The translations under genes and the position numbers were made by a program. Source: Planctomycetota bacterium (GTDB lineage: Bacteria > Planctomycetota > Phycisphaerae > Phycisphaerales > UBA1924). Taken from it: a stretch of DNA of 64,000 bases. Where the stretch lies: the NCBI GenBank assembly GCA_017303555.1, contig JAFLCN010000017.1:23992-87991 (forward strand), given 5' to 3'. Position 1 is the stretch's first letter, and each line of letters starts with the position of its first letter. The notes beneath the pieces were generated by a model. The model did not search any database. It saw only the letters and a program-made list of their open reading frames with translations, and was not told where the DNA came from. Positions 52,914 through 60,498 of this stretch are shown in pieces.

Positions 52914-53693
52914 ATGGACCGCGCCCGCTTCTCCGCCCTCGCCCACACTTCTCACTCTTACTGCAATCCGATCTCCTCCGAATCCATCGAGCACGCCCTC
53001 GATCTCATCGCCGCTGCGCACTCTCTCCCATCCGCCCCGCCGCTCGCCTCCGCTCTCGACATCGCCTGCGGCAAGGCCGAACTCCTCATCCGCCTTCTTG
53101 AGCGCTTCCCCGCCCCATTGCGTTCACTCGGTCTCGACAACTCCCATTTCATGCTCGACGAAGCCCGCGCTCGCGCAAAGGCCCGCAACGTCGCCGATCG
53201 CCTCAACCTCCGCCTCACCGATGCCGAGCACGTCGTCCCGCTTCTTCCCGGCGCGAGCTTCGACTTCGTCAGTTGCATCGGCTCCTCGCACGCACTCCAC
53301 GACAAGCACCGCGCCATGGAACAGATGGCCCGCCTCGTCACGACCCGCGGCCACATCCTCCTCGGCGAAGGCTACTGGAAGAAAAAGCCCGATCCCGCTT
53401 ACCTCGCTGCCTTCGGCGCAACCGAAGATGAAATGGAAACGCACGCAGCCAATCAACAACTCGGCGATGCGCACGATCTCAAGCTGATCTGGTCCACCAT
53501 CGCATCCGAAGCAGACTGGGACGCCTACGAAAACGCCTACGCCGCCAACATCGAGCGCTTCGCCGCCGAGAACCCAACCGATCCCGACACCCCCGCCATG
53601 CTCGAACGCTCGCGCAACTGGCACGGGCTCTACAAGCAATACGGACGGACCACAATGGGCTTCGGGTTGTATCTCTTTCAAAAAGCCGGTTGA
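52914..53693 (+). CDS. Class I SAM-dependent methyltransferase
   Basis: A 259-residue methyltransferase with the Rossmann motif I LDIACGKAELLIRLLERF, motif II LGLDNSHFMLDEAR and the post-motif FDFVSCIGSSHAL. GEGYWKKKPDPAYLAAFGA follows, as in small-molecule methyltransferases of the UbiE/Methyltransf_11 sort. The substrate cannot be read from sequence. Divergent from the PAPG array; convergent with the next gene. Confidence 0.85.
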   Translation: MDRARFSALAHTSHSYCNPISSESIEHALDLIAAAHSLPSAPPLASALDIACGKAELLIRLLERFPAPLRSLGLDNSHFMLDEARARAKARNVADRLNLRLTDAEHVVPLLPGASFDFVSCIGSSHALHDKHRAMEQMARLVTTRGHILLGEGYWKKKPDPAYLAAFGATEDEMETHAANQQLGDAHDLKLIWSTIASEADWDAYENAYAANIERFAAENPTDPDTPAMLERSRNWHGLYKQYGRTTMGFGLYLFQKAG

Positions 53694-53754
53694 TCGCCCG
53701 CAGTCCTCTGCCGTTCGACAAACACCCGAGATCGACCGGAAATTGAACAGCAGC

Positions 53755-55344
53755 TCACGGCGTCGCTTGCTTCGCCGCTGAACCGCCGACCGGCAACTCA
53801 CTCTCGCGATCCAGCAACTTCTCAAAGTCCCACACCCGAATCACCGGCGCCTCCGTCGGCGTCACACCCAGCATCGCACCGATCCACGCCGGTGAGACCT
53901 CCCGCTCCTTCCATCCTGCCGCAAACCGCCCGTCGCTCGATCCGACCGCCCACATCCCCTGCGCCGACACCAATATCTGCCCCACTTCCCGAGCCGCACC
54001 CTTCATGGACATGATCGGCACGACGCCGTTCTGCGCAAATCCCGGCATCCGCGGCCCCGCCCGATCCTGTTCCTGCCGATTGCCCTCCAATGGCACACGC
54101 GCCAAATCTTCACCCGTCTGTAGGTCAAACGCCTTCGCCGACCTTGTCATGAAATCCGACACGATGCACGCGCTCCCATCCGCGCTCAAAGAGACTTGCA
54201 AACTTCCCGAGGCCGATCCCTCCACCTTCTTCATCTTCGTTCCATTCGCCTCCCACCGCAGCGTCGTCTCTTCGCCCCTTCCCGTCGCGTTCCGATCGCT
54301 CGACTCGTGAACCCACGCGATCCCATCCGGTGTCTCCCTGAATTCAAAGCTCCGCGTGTTGTACACACCCGGGGTGCGAACCTCCGGCGGCAACTCGACC
54401 GACGCGATCGTCTCAAACTTCCCGGTCGCCGGCTCAAACACCAGCAGCTCGTGCAGATTCCCCGAATCGCGGAACGTCGTCGTTTCCACGAACACGCGCT
54501 GACCATCAACTGAAAACCGCTCCATCGAGAAATACGAACGCCCGTCCGCCTTCGCCGAGAACTCCCTGCGCTCGCCGGTCGTGAGATCGATGACGAGCAG
54601 CCTTCGCCCAAGCTCCACCGGCGAAACCGCGAACCGCCCGTCCGGCGAGACGAATTCGCGATAGCCATCATTCCACGTATCGATCGGCCCGATCACTTCG
54701 GTCACGCCCGTCCGCGGATCAATCCTCCACAGCCTCGTCGATTGCACCTGCATCGCGCTACTTCTTCGCTCGAGCGCCCACGCACCAAACACCTTCTCCA
54801 GCCCCAGCGTCGGCCACGTTCCGCCTCCCCACCCGCTCGCCCGATAGAAGCGCAGCGTCGCAAGCATCGTCAATCCGCAAACAAACACGACGACGGGCGC
54901 CACCAGCAGCACCGGCAGCATCCGCGTAAACCGCAGCCGCCCGCGCACCGGCCCGCGCTTGTGCCGCACGCCGCACTCCGGACACTTCGATTCCGCATCC
55001 GCCCACACCGCCCGCTTCTTCTCATTCAGCATCAACTGAGGCTTCGCCAACTGATGGTTGCACCCGCGGCAGTACATCCGCCCCACCTGCCGAGGCCGCT
55101 TCCACACCCGCCTCACCCACCACGTCGCCACAAACAGCGTCACCAGTAACACCGAAGTTGCGATCGTCGGCGCGTGCCACCCAATCCAACGCCCCCACGT
55201 CGCATTCCAGACCGGTTCGGCCACATACAACATCGGTGGCGAACCCGCAAACATCACCCCCGGTTCTGCAACGCGCCCGCCGGGATTCGCGTCCGGTGGG
55301 GCTTGCAGTTCGAAAACAAAGGATGGTTCCAGAATCGGGGGCAT
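53755..55344 (-). CDS. Membrane protein with zinc ribbon and WD/PQQ-like region
   Basis: A 529-residue protein. Helix one about residues 60-82, then a zinc-ribbon-like pair (YCRGCNHQL, SKCPECGVRH), helix two about 135-160, then about 350 residues of repeated beta segments (LWRIDPRTGVTEV, FAVSPVELGRRLLVIDLTTGE) that suggest a propeller on the outer face. Starting MPPILEPS; a GTG-free region upstream gives no better start. Similar two-helix/zinc-ribbon architecture to the pair at 57465 and 58195. Function unknown. Confidence 0.72.
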   Translation of the reverse strand: MPPILEPSFVFELQAPPDANPGGRVAEPGVMFAGSPPMLYVAEPVWNATWGRWIGWHAPTIATSVLLVTLFVATWWVRRVWKRPRQVGRMYCRGCNHQLAKPQLMLNEKKRAVWADAESKCPECGVRHKRGPVRGRLRFTRMLPVLLVAPVVVFVCGLTMLATLRFYRASGWGGGTWPTLGLEKVFGAWALERRSSAMQVQSTRLWRIDPRTGVTEVIGPIDTWNDGYREFVSPDGRFAVSPVELGRRLLVIDLTTGERREFSAKADGRSYFSMERFSVDGQRVFVETTTFRDSGNLHELLVFEPATGKFETIASVELPPEVRTPGVYNTRSFEFRETPDGIAWVHESSDRNATGRGEETTLRWEANGTKMKKVEGSASGSLQVSLSADGSACIVSDFMTRSAKAFDLQTGEDLARVPLEGNRQEQDRAGPRMPGFAQNGVVPIMSMKGAAREVGQILVSAQGMWAVGSSDGRFAAGWKEREVSPAWIGAMLGVTPTEAPVIRVWDFEKLLDRESELPVGGSAAKQATP

Positions 55345-55427
55345 GCAGGCCAGACTACCCAACTACACACGCCTACCGGCCCGCTCTCCCCGGCTACCCT
55401 TCCATCCCTAACGAAAGGAATCACCAG

Positions 55428-56288
55428 ATGCGCCTCATGCTTGCTGCTCTTTCCCTCGTCCTCGCTTCCGGTCACGCCCTCGCCGCCGACCCCAAACCCG
55501 TCACGGCCAAGCCGACCAACCCCCAGCAGGCCACGCAGCAGCAGGCGACGCCCGCCGCCGCTCCCGAAGGCGATGCACTCCCGCCCCCGCCCCTCAAGAT
55601 CGCCCTTCCCGAAGGCCCCGTCGTCAACCGCCAGGAACTCGAAGGCGGCCTCATCATCGAAGACATCAAAATCGGTGACGGCTACGAAGTCAAGCCCGGC
55701 GGCGCAGTCGTCGCCCTTTACCACGGCACGCTCAAAGACGGAGGCAAGGAATTCGACTCCGCCTTCCGCCGCGGCGAACCCGTCGCCTTCCCGCTCAACG
55801 GCGTCATCGAAGGCTGGCAGAAGGGCGTCCCCGGCATGAAGATCGGCGGCATCCGTCGCCTCACCGTCCCCGCCAAGATGGGTTACGGTGAACGCGGCGC
55901 CGGCGCCAGCATCCCGCCCAACTCTGATCTCATCTTCATCATCCAACTCACCGATGCGCTCCAGATCATCGATGAGAAGGAAGGCACCGGCGAAGAAGCC
56001 GCCGGCCAATGCGTCGCCGTGACCACCCACACCATCACCGGCGCCGATGGCAAAGTCATCGAGACCGTCACCGCCGAAAACCCCTACATCTGGATCCCCG
56101 GTGAACTCCAGGCCATGCAGTTCGGCATCGAAGGCATGAAAGTCGGCGGCAAGCGCAAGCTCATCGTCCCCGCGCAGATGAACAAGGTGAACCCCCAGGC
56201 CAACAGCACCCGCGTCGGTGATGTCCCCTGCACCATCGAGTTCGAGCTCGAAGCCCTGCGGAACCTCGGCCCCAAAAAGGCCAAGTAA
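55428..56288 (+). CDS. FKBP-type peptidyl-prolyl isomerase, two FKBP domains
   Basis: A 286-residue exported isomerase. Signal MRLMLAALSLVLASGHALA, then a Gln/Thr/Pro-rich linker. FKBP domain 1 spans about residues 85-185 (VALYHGTLKDGGKEFDSAFRR, GVIEGWQKGVPGMKIGG, PAKMGYGERG, IPPNSDLIF). Domain 2, about 195-280, keeps the fold (GELQAMQFGIEGMKVGGKRKLIVPA) but lacks the conserved active-site phrase IPPN, so only domain 1 is likely catalytic. Helps fold exported proteins. RBS GAAAGGA. Confidence 0.9.
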   Translation: MRLMLAALSLVLASGHALAADPKPVTAKPTNPQQATQQQATPAAAPEGDALPPPPLKIALPEGPVVNRQELEGGLIIEDIKIGDGYEVKPGGAVVALYHGTLKDGGKEFDSAFRRGEPVAFPLNGVIEGWQKGVPGMKIGGIRRLTVPAKMGYGERGAGASIPPNSDLIFIIQLTDALQIIDEKEGTGEEAAGQCVAVTTHTITGADGKVIETVTAENPYIWIPGELQAMQFGIEGMKVGGKRKLIVPAQMNKVNPQANSTRVGDVPCTIEFELEALRNLGPKKAK

Positions 56289-56319
56289 GCCGGACAGGAC
56301 AATCCAGCAGCCCTCCCAA

Positions 56320-56350
56320 GGCGAGCCTCCCGGCTCGCCCTTTTTCTTTT
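56320..56350 (+). terminator. Intrinsic terminator
   Basis: GGCGAGCC, loop TCCC, GGCTCGCC, then CTTTTTCTTTT, 31 bp after the FKBP gene stop. Confidence 0.92.
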
Positions 56351-56390
56351 CCGGAGCCCCCTCCCCGAGGGAGGGGGTTGGGGGTGGGAG
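56349..56390. repeat. Interspersed repeat, copy 1
   Basis: 42 bp, shared with 62251-62292 with one mismatch. It contains CCCCCTCCC-CGA-GGGAGGGGG, which can form a hairpin, and then TTGGGGGTGGG, giving four G runs that could form a quadruplex. Confidence 0.85.
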
Positions 56391-56486
56391 CCAGAGGTTG
56401 AAGCAACGTTCAATCCCGAAAGCGGCTCCTATCCACCGCGCAACCCCCTCTCCCCCCACGACTTCCAGAATTTTCACAAAACCAAT

Positions 56487-56523
56487 CAAAAACCAAACAT
56501 TTTCGTTCGGTTTTTGGTATTAT
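56487..56523 (+). promoter_or_regulatory. AT-rich inverted repeat and possible promoter
   Basis: CAAAAACC (56487-56494) and GGTTTTTG (56509-56516) form an inverted repeat just before TATTAT (56518-56523), a possible -10 for the downstream HTH-like gene. The region is far lower in GC than its surroundings. Confidence 0.4.
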
Positions 56524-56577
56524 GCACGACGTCGCGTCACCCGCCGCCCCTTCCGCAACCCCTACCGGAGCTTTCCC

Positions 56578-57201
56578 ATGCAGCCCGCTCAGTTCTCCAC
56601 CGACTTGCTCACCGACGTCCTCGAAGGCAACGCTTCCCTCCCCGAACTCGCCAGGAAACTCAAGGTCACCCTCGCCGACTTCCTCGACTGGTTCTTCACC
56701 GAACCGGTCCAGCAGTACGTGCACATGTACAAGGCCGCAAACTTCCTGATCGCAGAAGCCCGCATCTCCGTCAACGCCCCTGCGCTCATCGACCGCCTTC
56801 GCGAGCAAATGGGTCATCCAAGCCCGAGCCTCAGCATCCGCGCATCCAACACGCTCGCCGATTTCGTTCTTCGCGAGATGCGCCCCCCTTCCCGCAAGTC
56901 CGCAACGGAATCTCGGAAAATCCAAGGCGCGCCCCTCCCCGATCAGTCCGGCTCCGCCGCACCCAAACCTGTCACGACCGCGCCGTCCGTTACTGCACCG
57001 ACCCCTCACACTCACCCCGCGCAATCGCATCCAGCACCGCTCGATGCCACGCCCCAACTTGCTGCATCTCCTCCGACCCCGGATCAACCCACGCAACTTC
57101 AAAGCCCGGCTCCAGAGCCCTTGCTTCTCCAGCCTCCGGACCCGTCGCCCCATCACACCCGCGATAGAACCACGCCTCACCCCGAGGCGTGCGCAGCGTA
57201 A
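56578..57201 (+). CDS. HTH-like small protein, 3' half overlapping NUDIX gene
   Basis: A 207-residue frame. The first ~105 residues look real: a helix-turn-helix-like unit (LLTDVLEGNASLPELARKLKVTLADFLDWF) and a helical segment ending RASNTLADFVLREM. The rest is Pro/Thr/Ser-rich without structure, and its last 212 bp lie antisense to the NUDIX gene. Either the proteins truly overlap or the original stop was lost. The role may be DNA binding; no relative recognised. Confidence 0.55.
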   Translation: MQPAQFSTDLLTDVLEGNASLPELARKLKVTLADFLDWFFTEPVQQYVHMYKAANFLIAEARISVNAPALIDRLREQMGHPSPSLSIRASNTLADFVLREMRPPSRKSATESRKIQGAPLPDQSGSAAPKPVTTAPSVTAPTPHTHPAQSHPAPLDATPQLAASPPTPDQPTQLQSPAPEPLLLQPPDPSPHHTRDRTTPHPEACAA

Positions 57202-57412
57202 ATACGCGCTCGATCGCCCCAAGCACAAAGCCAAGTTCCTCCATCACCTCGCGCCGAAGGCACGTCTCCGCATCCTCATGCGCCTCGCGCCCGCCCCCAA
57301 AGCACGTGAGCTTCCCCGGCGCATCCGCCTCATCCTGCGGCCTGCGCTCAAACACATACCACCCGCGCGAATCCGTCAGTATCGCGCAGCAGTATCGGGG
57401 TTCATCGATCAT
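56990..57412 (-). CDS. NUDIX hydrolase
   Basis: A 140-residue NUDIX protein from MIDEPRYCCAIL. The NUDIX box GGGREAHEDAETCLRREVMEELGF has all catalytic residues (GX5EX7REUXEEXGU). Preceded by RGWYVFERRP and followed by the usual beta strand with RTPRGEAWFY. In-frame ATGs at 57466, 57487 and 57526 would extend it, the first two with weak fit. Substrate, such as an oxidised or nucleoside diphosphate compound, is unknown. Convergent overlap with the HTH-like gene. Confidence 0.85.
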   Translation of the reverse strand: MIDEPRYCCAILTDSRGWYVFERRPQDEADAPGKLTCFGGGREAHEDAETCLRREVMEELGFVLGAIERVFTLRTPRGEAWFYRGCDGATGPEAGEARALEPGFEVAWVDPGSEEMQQVGAWHRAVLDAIARGECEGSVQ

Positions 57413-57464
57413 TTCAGTACCATATCGCGCTACACGTACCGTCGGAACCTCCGCACTCCAAACC

Positions 57465-58184
57465 ATGCGCTTACCCACACGCTTCATCTTCGTACTCGCA
57501 GCCTCGCTGATATGCGGCGCAGTCACGAACGCCGTGGTTGCTTGGTCGCTCGTCCTTCGAAACGAGCAAACTCACCGCGTCGGCTCAGGTTTTACTTCGT
57601 ATGCGCTGCAGCTCGACGGCTCGTGCAAGTCCGAATCGTTCGACATCATGCTCGGAACACGATGCGGCGTCGAAACTTTGGAGTTGGACGAATACCACAC
57701 GGCCCCCTTCATCGACGCCGAATATGTTCGACGCGGATTGGACGAACACGAGCACTGCGCCGAACTGTGGCCCCAGTGGATGCCCCGCCCGCCAGCAGAT
57801 GGTTCCCAGTACACGCGCTGGGAAGGCCGCGCCTGCGGCTGGCCTTGGCTCGCATTTGTAACGCTGAATTGCCCCAGGGTAAACGCGCCTTCGACGAGCA
57901 TCGCCGGGCAGATTCGCATATTCAGTCCCAGTTCGTACAACTCGTCCAATTGGGGTGAGGACCGAAACCTGGGAGCAATCCCAATTCAACCACTCGTCTT
58001 CGGCTTCGCCGCAAATTCTCTCCTCTTCGCACTCCCCTTCGCCATCATCCCGCTCTCCTTCACGGTCATCCGCCGAATGAAACGCCGCCGCGCAGGCCAC
58101 TGCAATTCCTGCGGCTACTCCCTCGCCGGTCTGGCTGACAGTGCGCCATGCCCCGAGTGCAGCGCGATCACACAATCAATCTAG
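57465..58184 (+). CDS. Zinc-ribbon membrane protein, paralogue A
   Basis: A 239-residue protein with a helix at each end (FIFVLAASLICGAVTNAVVAW; ANSLLFALPFAIIPLSFTVI) and, just after the second, RRMKRRRAGHCNSCGYSLAGL...CPECS, a four-cysteine zinc ribbon with a planctomycete signature. The loop between helices, about 130 residues, is probably extracytoplasmic and includes WEGRACGWP. 10 bp before paralogue B. Role unknown. Confidence 0.72.
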   Translation: MRLPTRFIFVLAASLICGAVTNAVVAWSLVLRNEQTHRVGSGFTSYALQLDGSCKSESFDIMLGTRCGVETLELDEYHTAPFIDAEYVRRGLDEHEHCAELWPQWMPRPPADGSQYTRWEGRACGWPWLAFVTLNCPRVNAPSTSIAGQIRIFSPSSYNSSNWGEDRNLGAIPIQPLVFGFAANSLLFALPFAIIPLSFTVIRRMKRRRAGHCNSCGYSLAGLADSAPCPECSAITQSI

Positions 58185-58194
58185 AGAGACAGAT

Positions 58195-58950
58195 ATGCGC
58201 GTTCATTTTCGCATCATCTTCATCTCTGCCGTGTGCCTCGCTTGCGGCATCATGGTCAACGTCACCGTTGCATGGTGGCTTGCGCTTCGTTCCACGCCGA
58301 TAAGTTCTATCGGCATTCCCGCCACCGTGAACATCCGACCCGACGGCGAACGCATTTACGTGGATGGCTTTCTCGCAACCTTCCTCTTTCGAAATGGCTA
58401 CGTCTGCGTCCGAATCGGCGAATTTGGCAATCGTGCCTTTGATCAGAGAATCGCGGAGCGTATCGCCCGCAAAGTCGAATCGACCTCGAAAACCCACCCC
58501 TATCCCAGCTACATCGGCCCGTTTCGCACTGTCAAGGTTCCGCCTCTCACCTGGCCGAGTTGGATGCCATTTCCTTCCGCCGATGATCCGCCAATCTCAG
58601 TCTGGGAAGGCCGCGCCACCGGCTGGCCCATGCTCGCCCTGACTTCTCTCGTCTACGCCCGGGACTCCGAAGTCTTTTCCCATTCGCGCTGGCAACTCAC
58701 CAATCAGCCGCTTGCATCCTCAGCGGTGGCCCAACGCACACCCACCTTCATTCCCCTCCGCCCGATTCCGCTCGGCTTCACTATCAACTCGCTCCTCTTC
58801 ACTCTCCCCTTCGCCCTAATCCCGCTTCCCTTCGCGCTCATCCGCCGAATGAAACACCACCGCGCTGGTCACTGCAAGACCTGCGGCTACTCACTCGCGG
58901 GTTTACCTGAAAGTGCGCCATGCCCTGAATGCAGCGCCAAAGCCCAATGA
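58195..58950 (+). CDS. Zinc-ribbon membrane protein, paralogue B
   Basis: A 251-residue paralogue of the preceding gene, same architecture: helix FIISAVCLACGIMVNVTVAW-like start, loop with WEGRATGWP, helix INSLLFTLPFALIPLPFALI, then RRMKHHRAGHCKTCGYSLAGL and CPECS. The two products share the last 55 residues at high identity and little of the loop, so they arose by tandem duplication and the loops diverged. Confidence 0.72.
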   Translation: MRVHFRIIFISAVCLACGIMVNVTVAWWLALRSTPISSIGIPATVNIRPDGERIYVDGFLATFLFRNGYVCVRIGEFGNRAFDQRIAERIARKVESTSKTHPYPSYIGPFRTVKVPPLTWPSWMPFPSADDPPISVWEGRATGWPMLALTSLVYARDSEVFSHSRWQLTNQPLASSAVAQRTPTFIPLRPIPLGFTINSLLFTLPFALIPLPFALIRRMKHHRAGHCKTCGYSLAGLPESAPCPECSAKAQ

Positions 58951-58972
58951 GTTATCCTCAACCCCGAACCGC

Positions 58973-59335
58973 TCACGATTTTTCGTCGTCGCACGAATCG
59001 ATCCCGAGAATTTCGAGTTGTTCGATCAGTACCGGAATATGCACCGTCGCGACCTTCCAGATCGTCGAGTCATCGATCGTCTCGTACTCGTGAGCGATTC
59101 GATGCCGTTGCCCCACGATTTTGGGCCACGGTATTTCGGCGTGACCATCCTTAAACGACTTCGACACCTTCCGCGCCGCTTCACCCACAACCTCAACGGA
59201 GCGCTCGACTGCGCGTCGTAGCAACAAATCCTTCTGGTAGTCATCCCATGTTTTCTTCTGCACAAAGAACGCGACTTCTCGCGCCGCCTTCAGCATCGTC
59301 CAAAGCAGCGCCGAGTCCCTCTCTTCAGGCCGCAT
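58973..59335 (-). CDS. hepT: HepT-like HEPN toxin (DUF86)
   Basis: RNase toxin of a HepT/MntA type system, 120 residues from MRPEERDSALLW. The HEPN catalytic motif RX4HXY is exact: R77, H82, Y84 in RHRIAHEY, the Tyr being the residue that MntA modifies by AMPylation in the known pair. The frame extends upstream but would run into the antitoxin. Starts 11 bp inside the mntA gene. Toxicity in this organism untested. Confidence 0.88.
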   Translation of the reverse strand: MRPEERDSALLWTMLKAAREVAFFVQKKTWDDYQKDLLLRRAVERSVEVVGEAARKVSKSFKDGHAEIPWPKIVGQRHRIAHEYETIDDSTIWKVATVHIPVLIEQLEILGIDSCDDEKS

Positions 59336-59627
59336 ACAGCACTCGCCGCGATTCCGCGATGCTCTTGCGCAGAAATGGATTCCGGACAAACCTTGCGTTG
59401 ATCACGTCCACCGGCTTTCCGCACAGCGCGCTCAGCTCATTCTCAAGGTTCGCGTACTCGTCGAAATCGAGAACCACACCCGCTTGCAGCGAAATCAGGA
59501 AATCGACGTCGTTCGCTCGAGCCAGGTCGCCCGTTGCGGCCGACCCAAACACCGAGCACTCCACAATTCCGAACCTGCGGCAAATATCCGCAAGTCCCGC
59601 AATCGGAATCGAGTTCGCCGTTTCCAT
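59325..59627 (-). CDS. mntA: MntA-like nucleotidyltransferase antitoxin
   Basis: A 100-residue minimal nucleotidyltransferase. Motif GSX10DXD is exact: G28, S29, then D40 and D42 (GSAATG...NDVDFL). A further acidic residue lies in VVLDFDEYANLE. Partner of the HepT-like gene, which overlaps its 3' end by 11 bp. Transfers AMP from ATP to the toxin's active-site Tyr (known of the family). Confidence 0.88.
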   Translation of the reverse strand: METANSIPIAGLADICRRFGIVECSVFGSAATGDLARANDVDFLISLQAGVVLDFDEYANLENELSALCGKPVDVINARFVRNPFLRKSIAESRRVLYAA

Positions 59628-59656
59628 GGCTCAATTCTACCAGCCCTGTAAAGTCT

Positions 59657-60328
59657 CTAGCGAATCCGCTTCAACCACCCACGCTGATGGAACGAAAAGA
59701 AATTCCGCTCCCACATCGCATCGTCGCCTTCAAACTCCGGATGCGCCCGAAGGAAACTCTCGGTCGCTTCCAGCGGCCCCGGCCCGTGCTTGCGGAACAC
59801 CGGATGCCCGTGCACATTTGTATCTTCCACCACGAGGTACGCCCCAACCTGAACAAGATCGTGGTACACCTCGAGTTCCGCGCGCACATGCCGCTCGCTG
59901 TGATCCGAATCGAGCACGACCAACCCCGCGCCCGGCCCAAGCAGCCCGCGAGCCTGCTTCACGACGTCCGCATCCACCGAACTCCCCTCGATCATCCGGA
60001 TCCGCGGATGCGAAATCCCCTTCGTTTCCGGGCGCAATTCGATGTCGATCCCGACCACCAGCGCACTCGCCGGCGCGCCGATCAAGTCGAGCAGCGACGC
60101 AAAGTACACCAGCGACCCGCCCGAGAAAACACCCGTCTGCAAGATCCACGCCGGCTTCTGCTTGAAGATCAGTTCCTGATACAGCTGCAGATCAAACGGA
60201 CACTGCTGAATCGGATGCCCCAGAAACGTGTTCCCGCGCCACGTCGTCTTCGACTCATACCACGACTGATGGAACGCATCGACAATCGTCCCCTTCATCA
60301 CCTTCCGAACCCAACGAGGCAACCCCAT
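59657..60328 (-). CDS. CmcI-like SAM-dependent methyltransferase
   Basis: A 223-residue member of the cephalosporin hydroxylase/rhamnosyl O-methyltransferase-like (CmcI) family. The Rossmann core shows ILQTGVFSGGSLVYFAS, VVGIDIELRP, RIRMIEGSS and VVLDSDHSERHVRAEL with the metal-binding Asp-Ser-Asp-His. The C-terminus (YLVVEDTNVHGHP...GPLEATESFLR) is also typical. Starts at ATG 60328, a TTG two codons upstream being possible. Substrate unknown. 30 bp upstream, in the minus direction, of the MntA gene. Confidence 0.85.
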   Translation of the reverse strand: MGLPRWVRKVMKGTIVDAFHQSWYESKTTWRGNTFLGHPIQQCPFDLQLYQELIFKQKPAWILQTGVFSGGSLVYFASLLDLIGAPASALVVGIDIELRPETKGISHPRIRMIEGSSVDADVVKQARGLLGPGAGLVVLDSDHSERHVRAELEVYHDLVQVGAYLVVEDTNVHGHPVFRKHGPGPLEATESFLRAHPEFEGDDAMWERNFFSFHQRGWLKRIR

Positions 60329-60416
60329 GCGCAAGCTCCAAAAGTTCCTACAACCGAAATCGCATCACGCAAGCGTCCACAACCCTGCGTCGCGCAGCGC
60401 CTTCAAAGGAAAGGGT

Positions 60417-60444
60417 TGCAGGGAAAACCTTGGTTTTCCCTGCA
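60417..60444. repeat. Perfect 13-bp inverted repeat in gene-free gap
   Basis: TGCAGGGAAAACC, TT, GGTTTTCCCTGCA. Preceded by AACCCT...AAGGGTT and CTGCG...CGCAG pairings (60380-60420), so the whole 60380-60444 stretch can fold. It lies between the sdaA stop and the start of the CmcI-like gene. Confidence 0.75.
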
Positions 60445-60498
60445 CGAGCGCAGAATCCTGTTGGCGTCGCGGAAGACCTCAACCCGCTATCAGTGGTC

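Noticed and set aside
53755..55344. WD40 annotation for the zinc-ribbon membrane protein
   Set aside because: The repeats are propeller-like but lack the GH-WD signature, so only a general beta-propeller call is supported.
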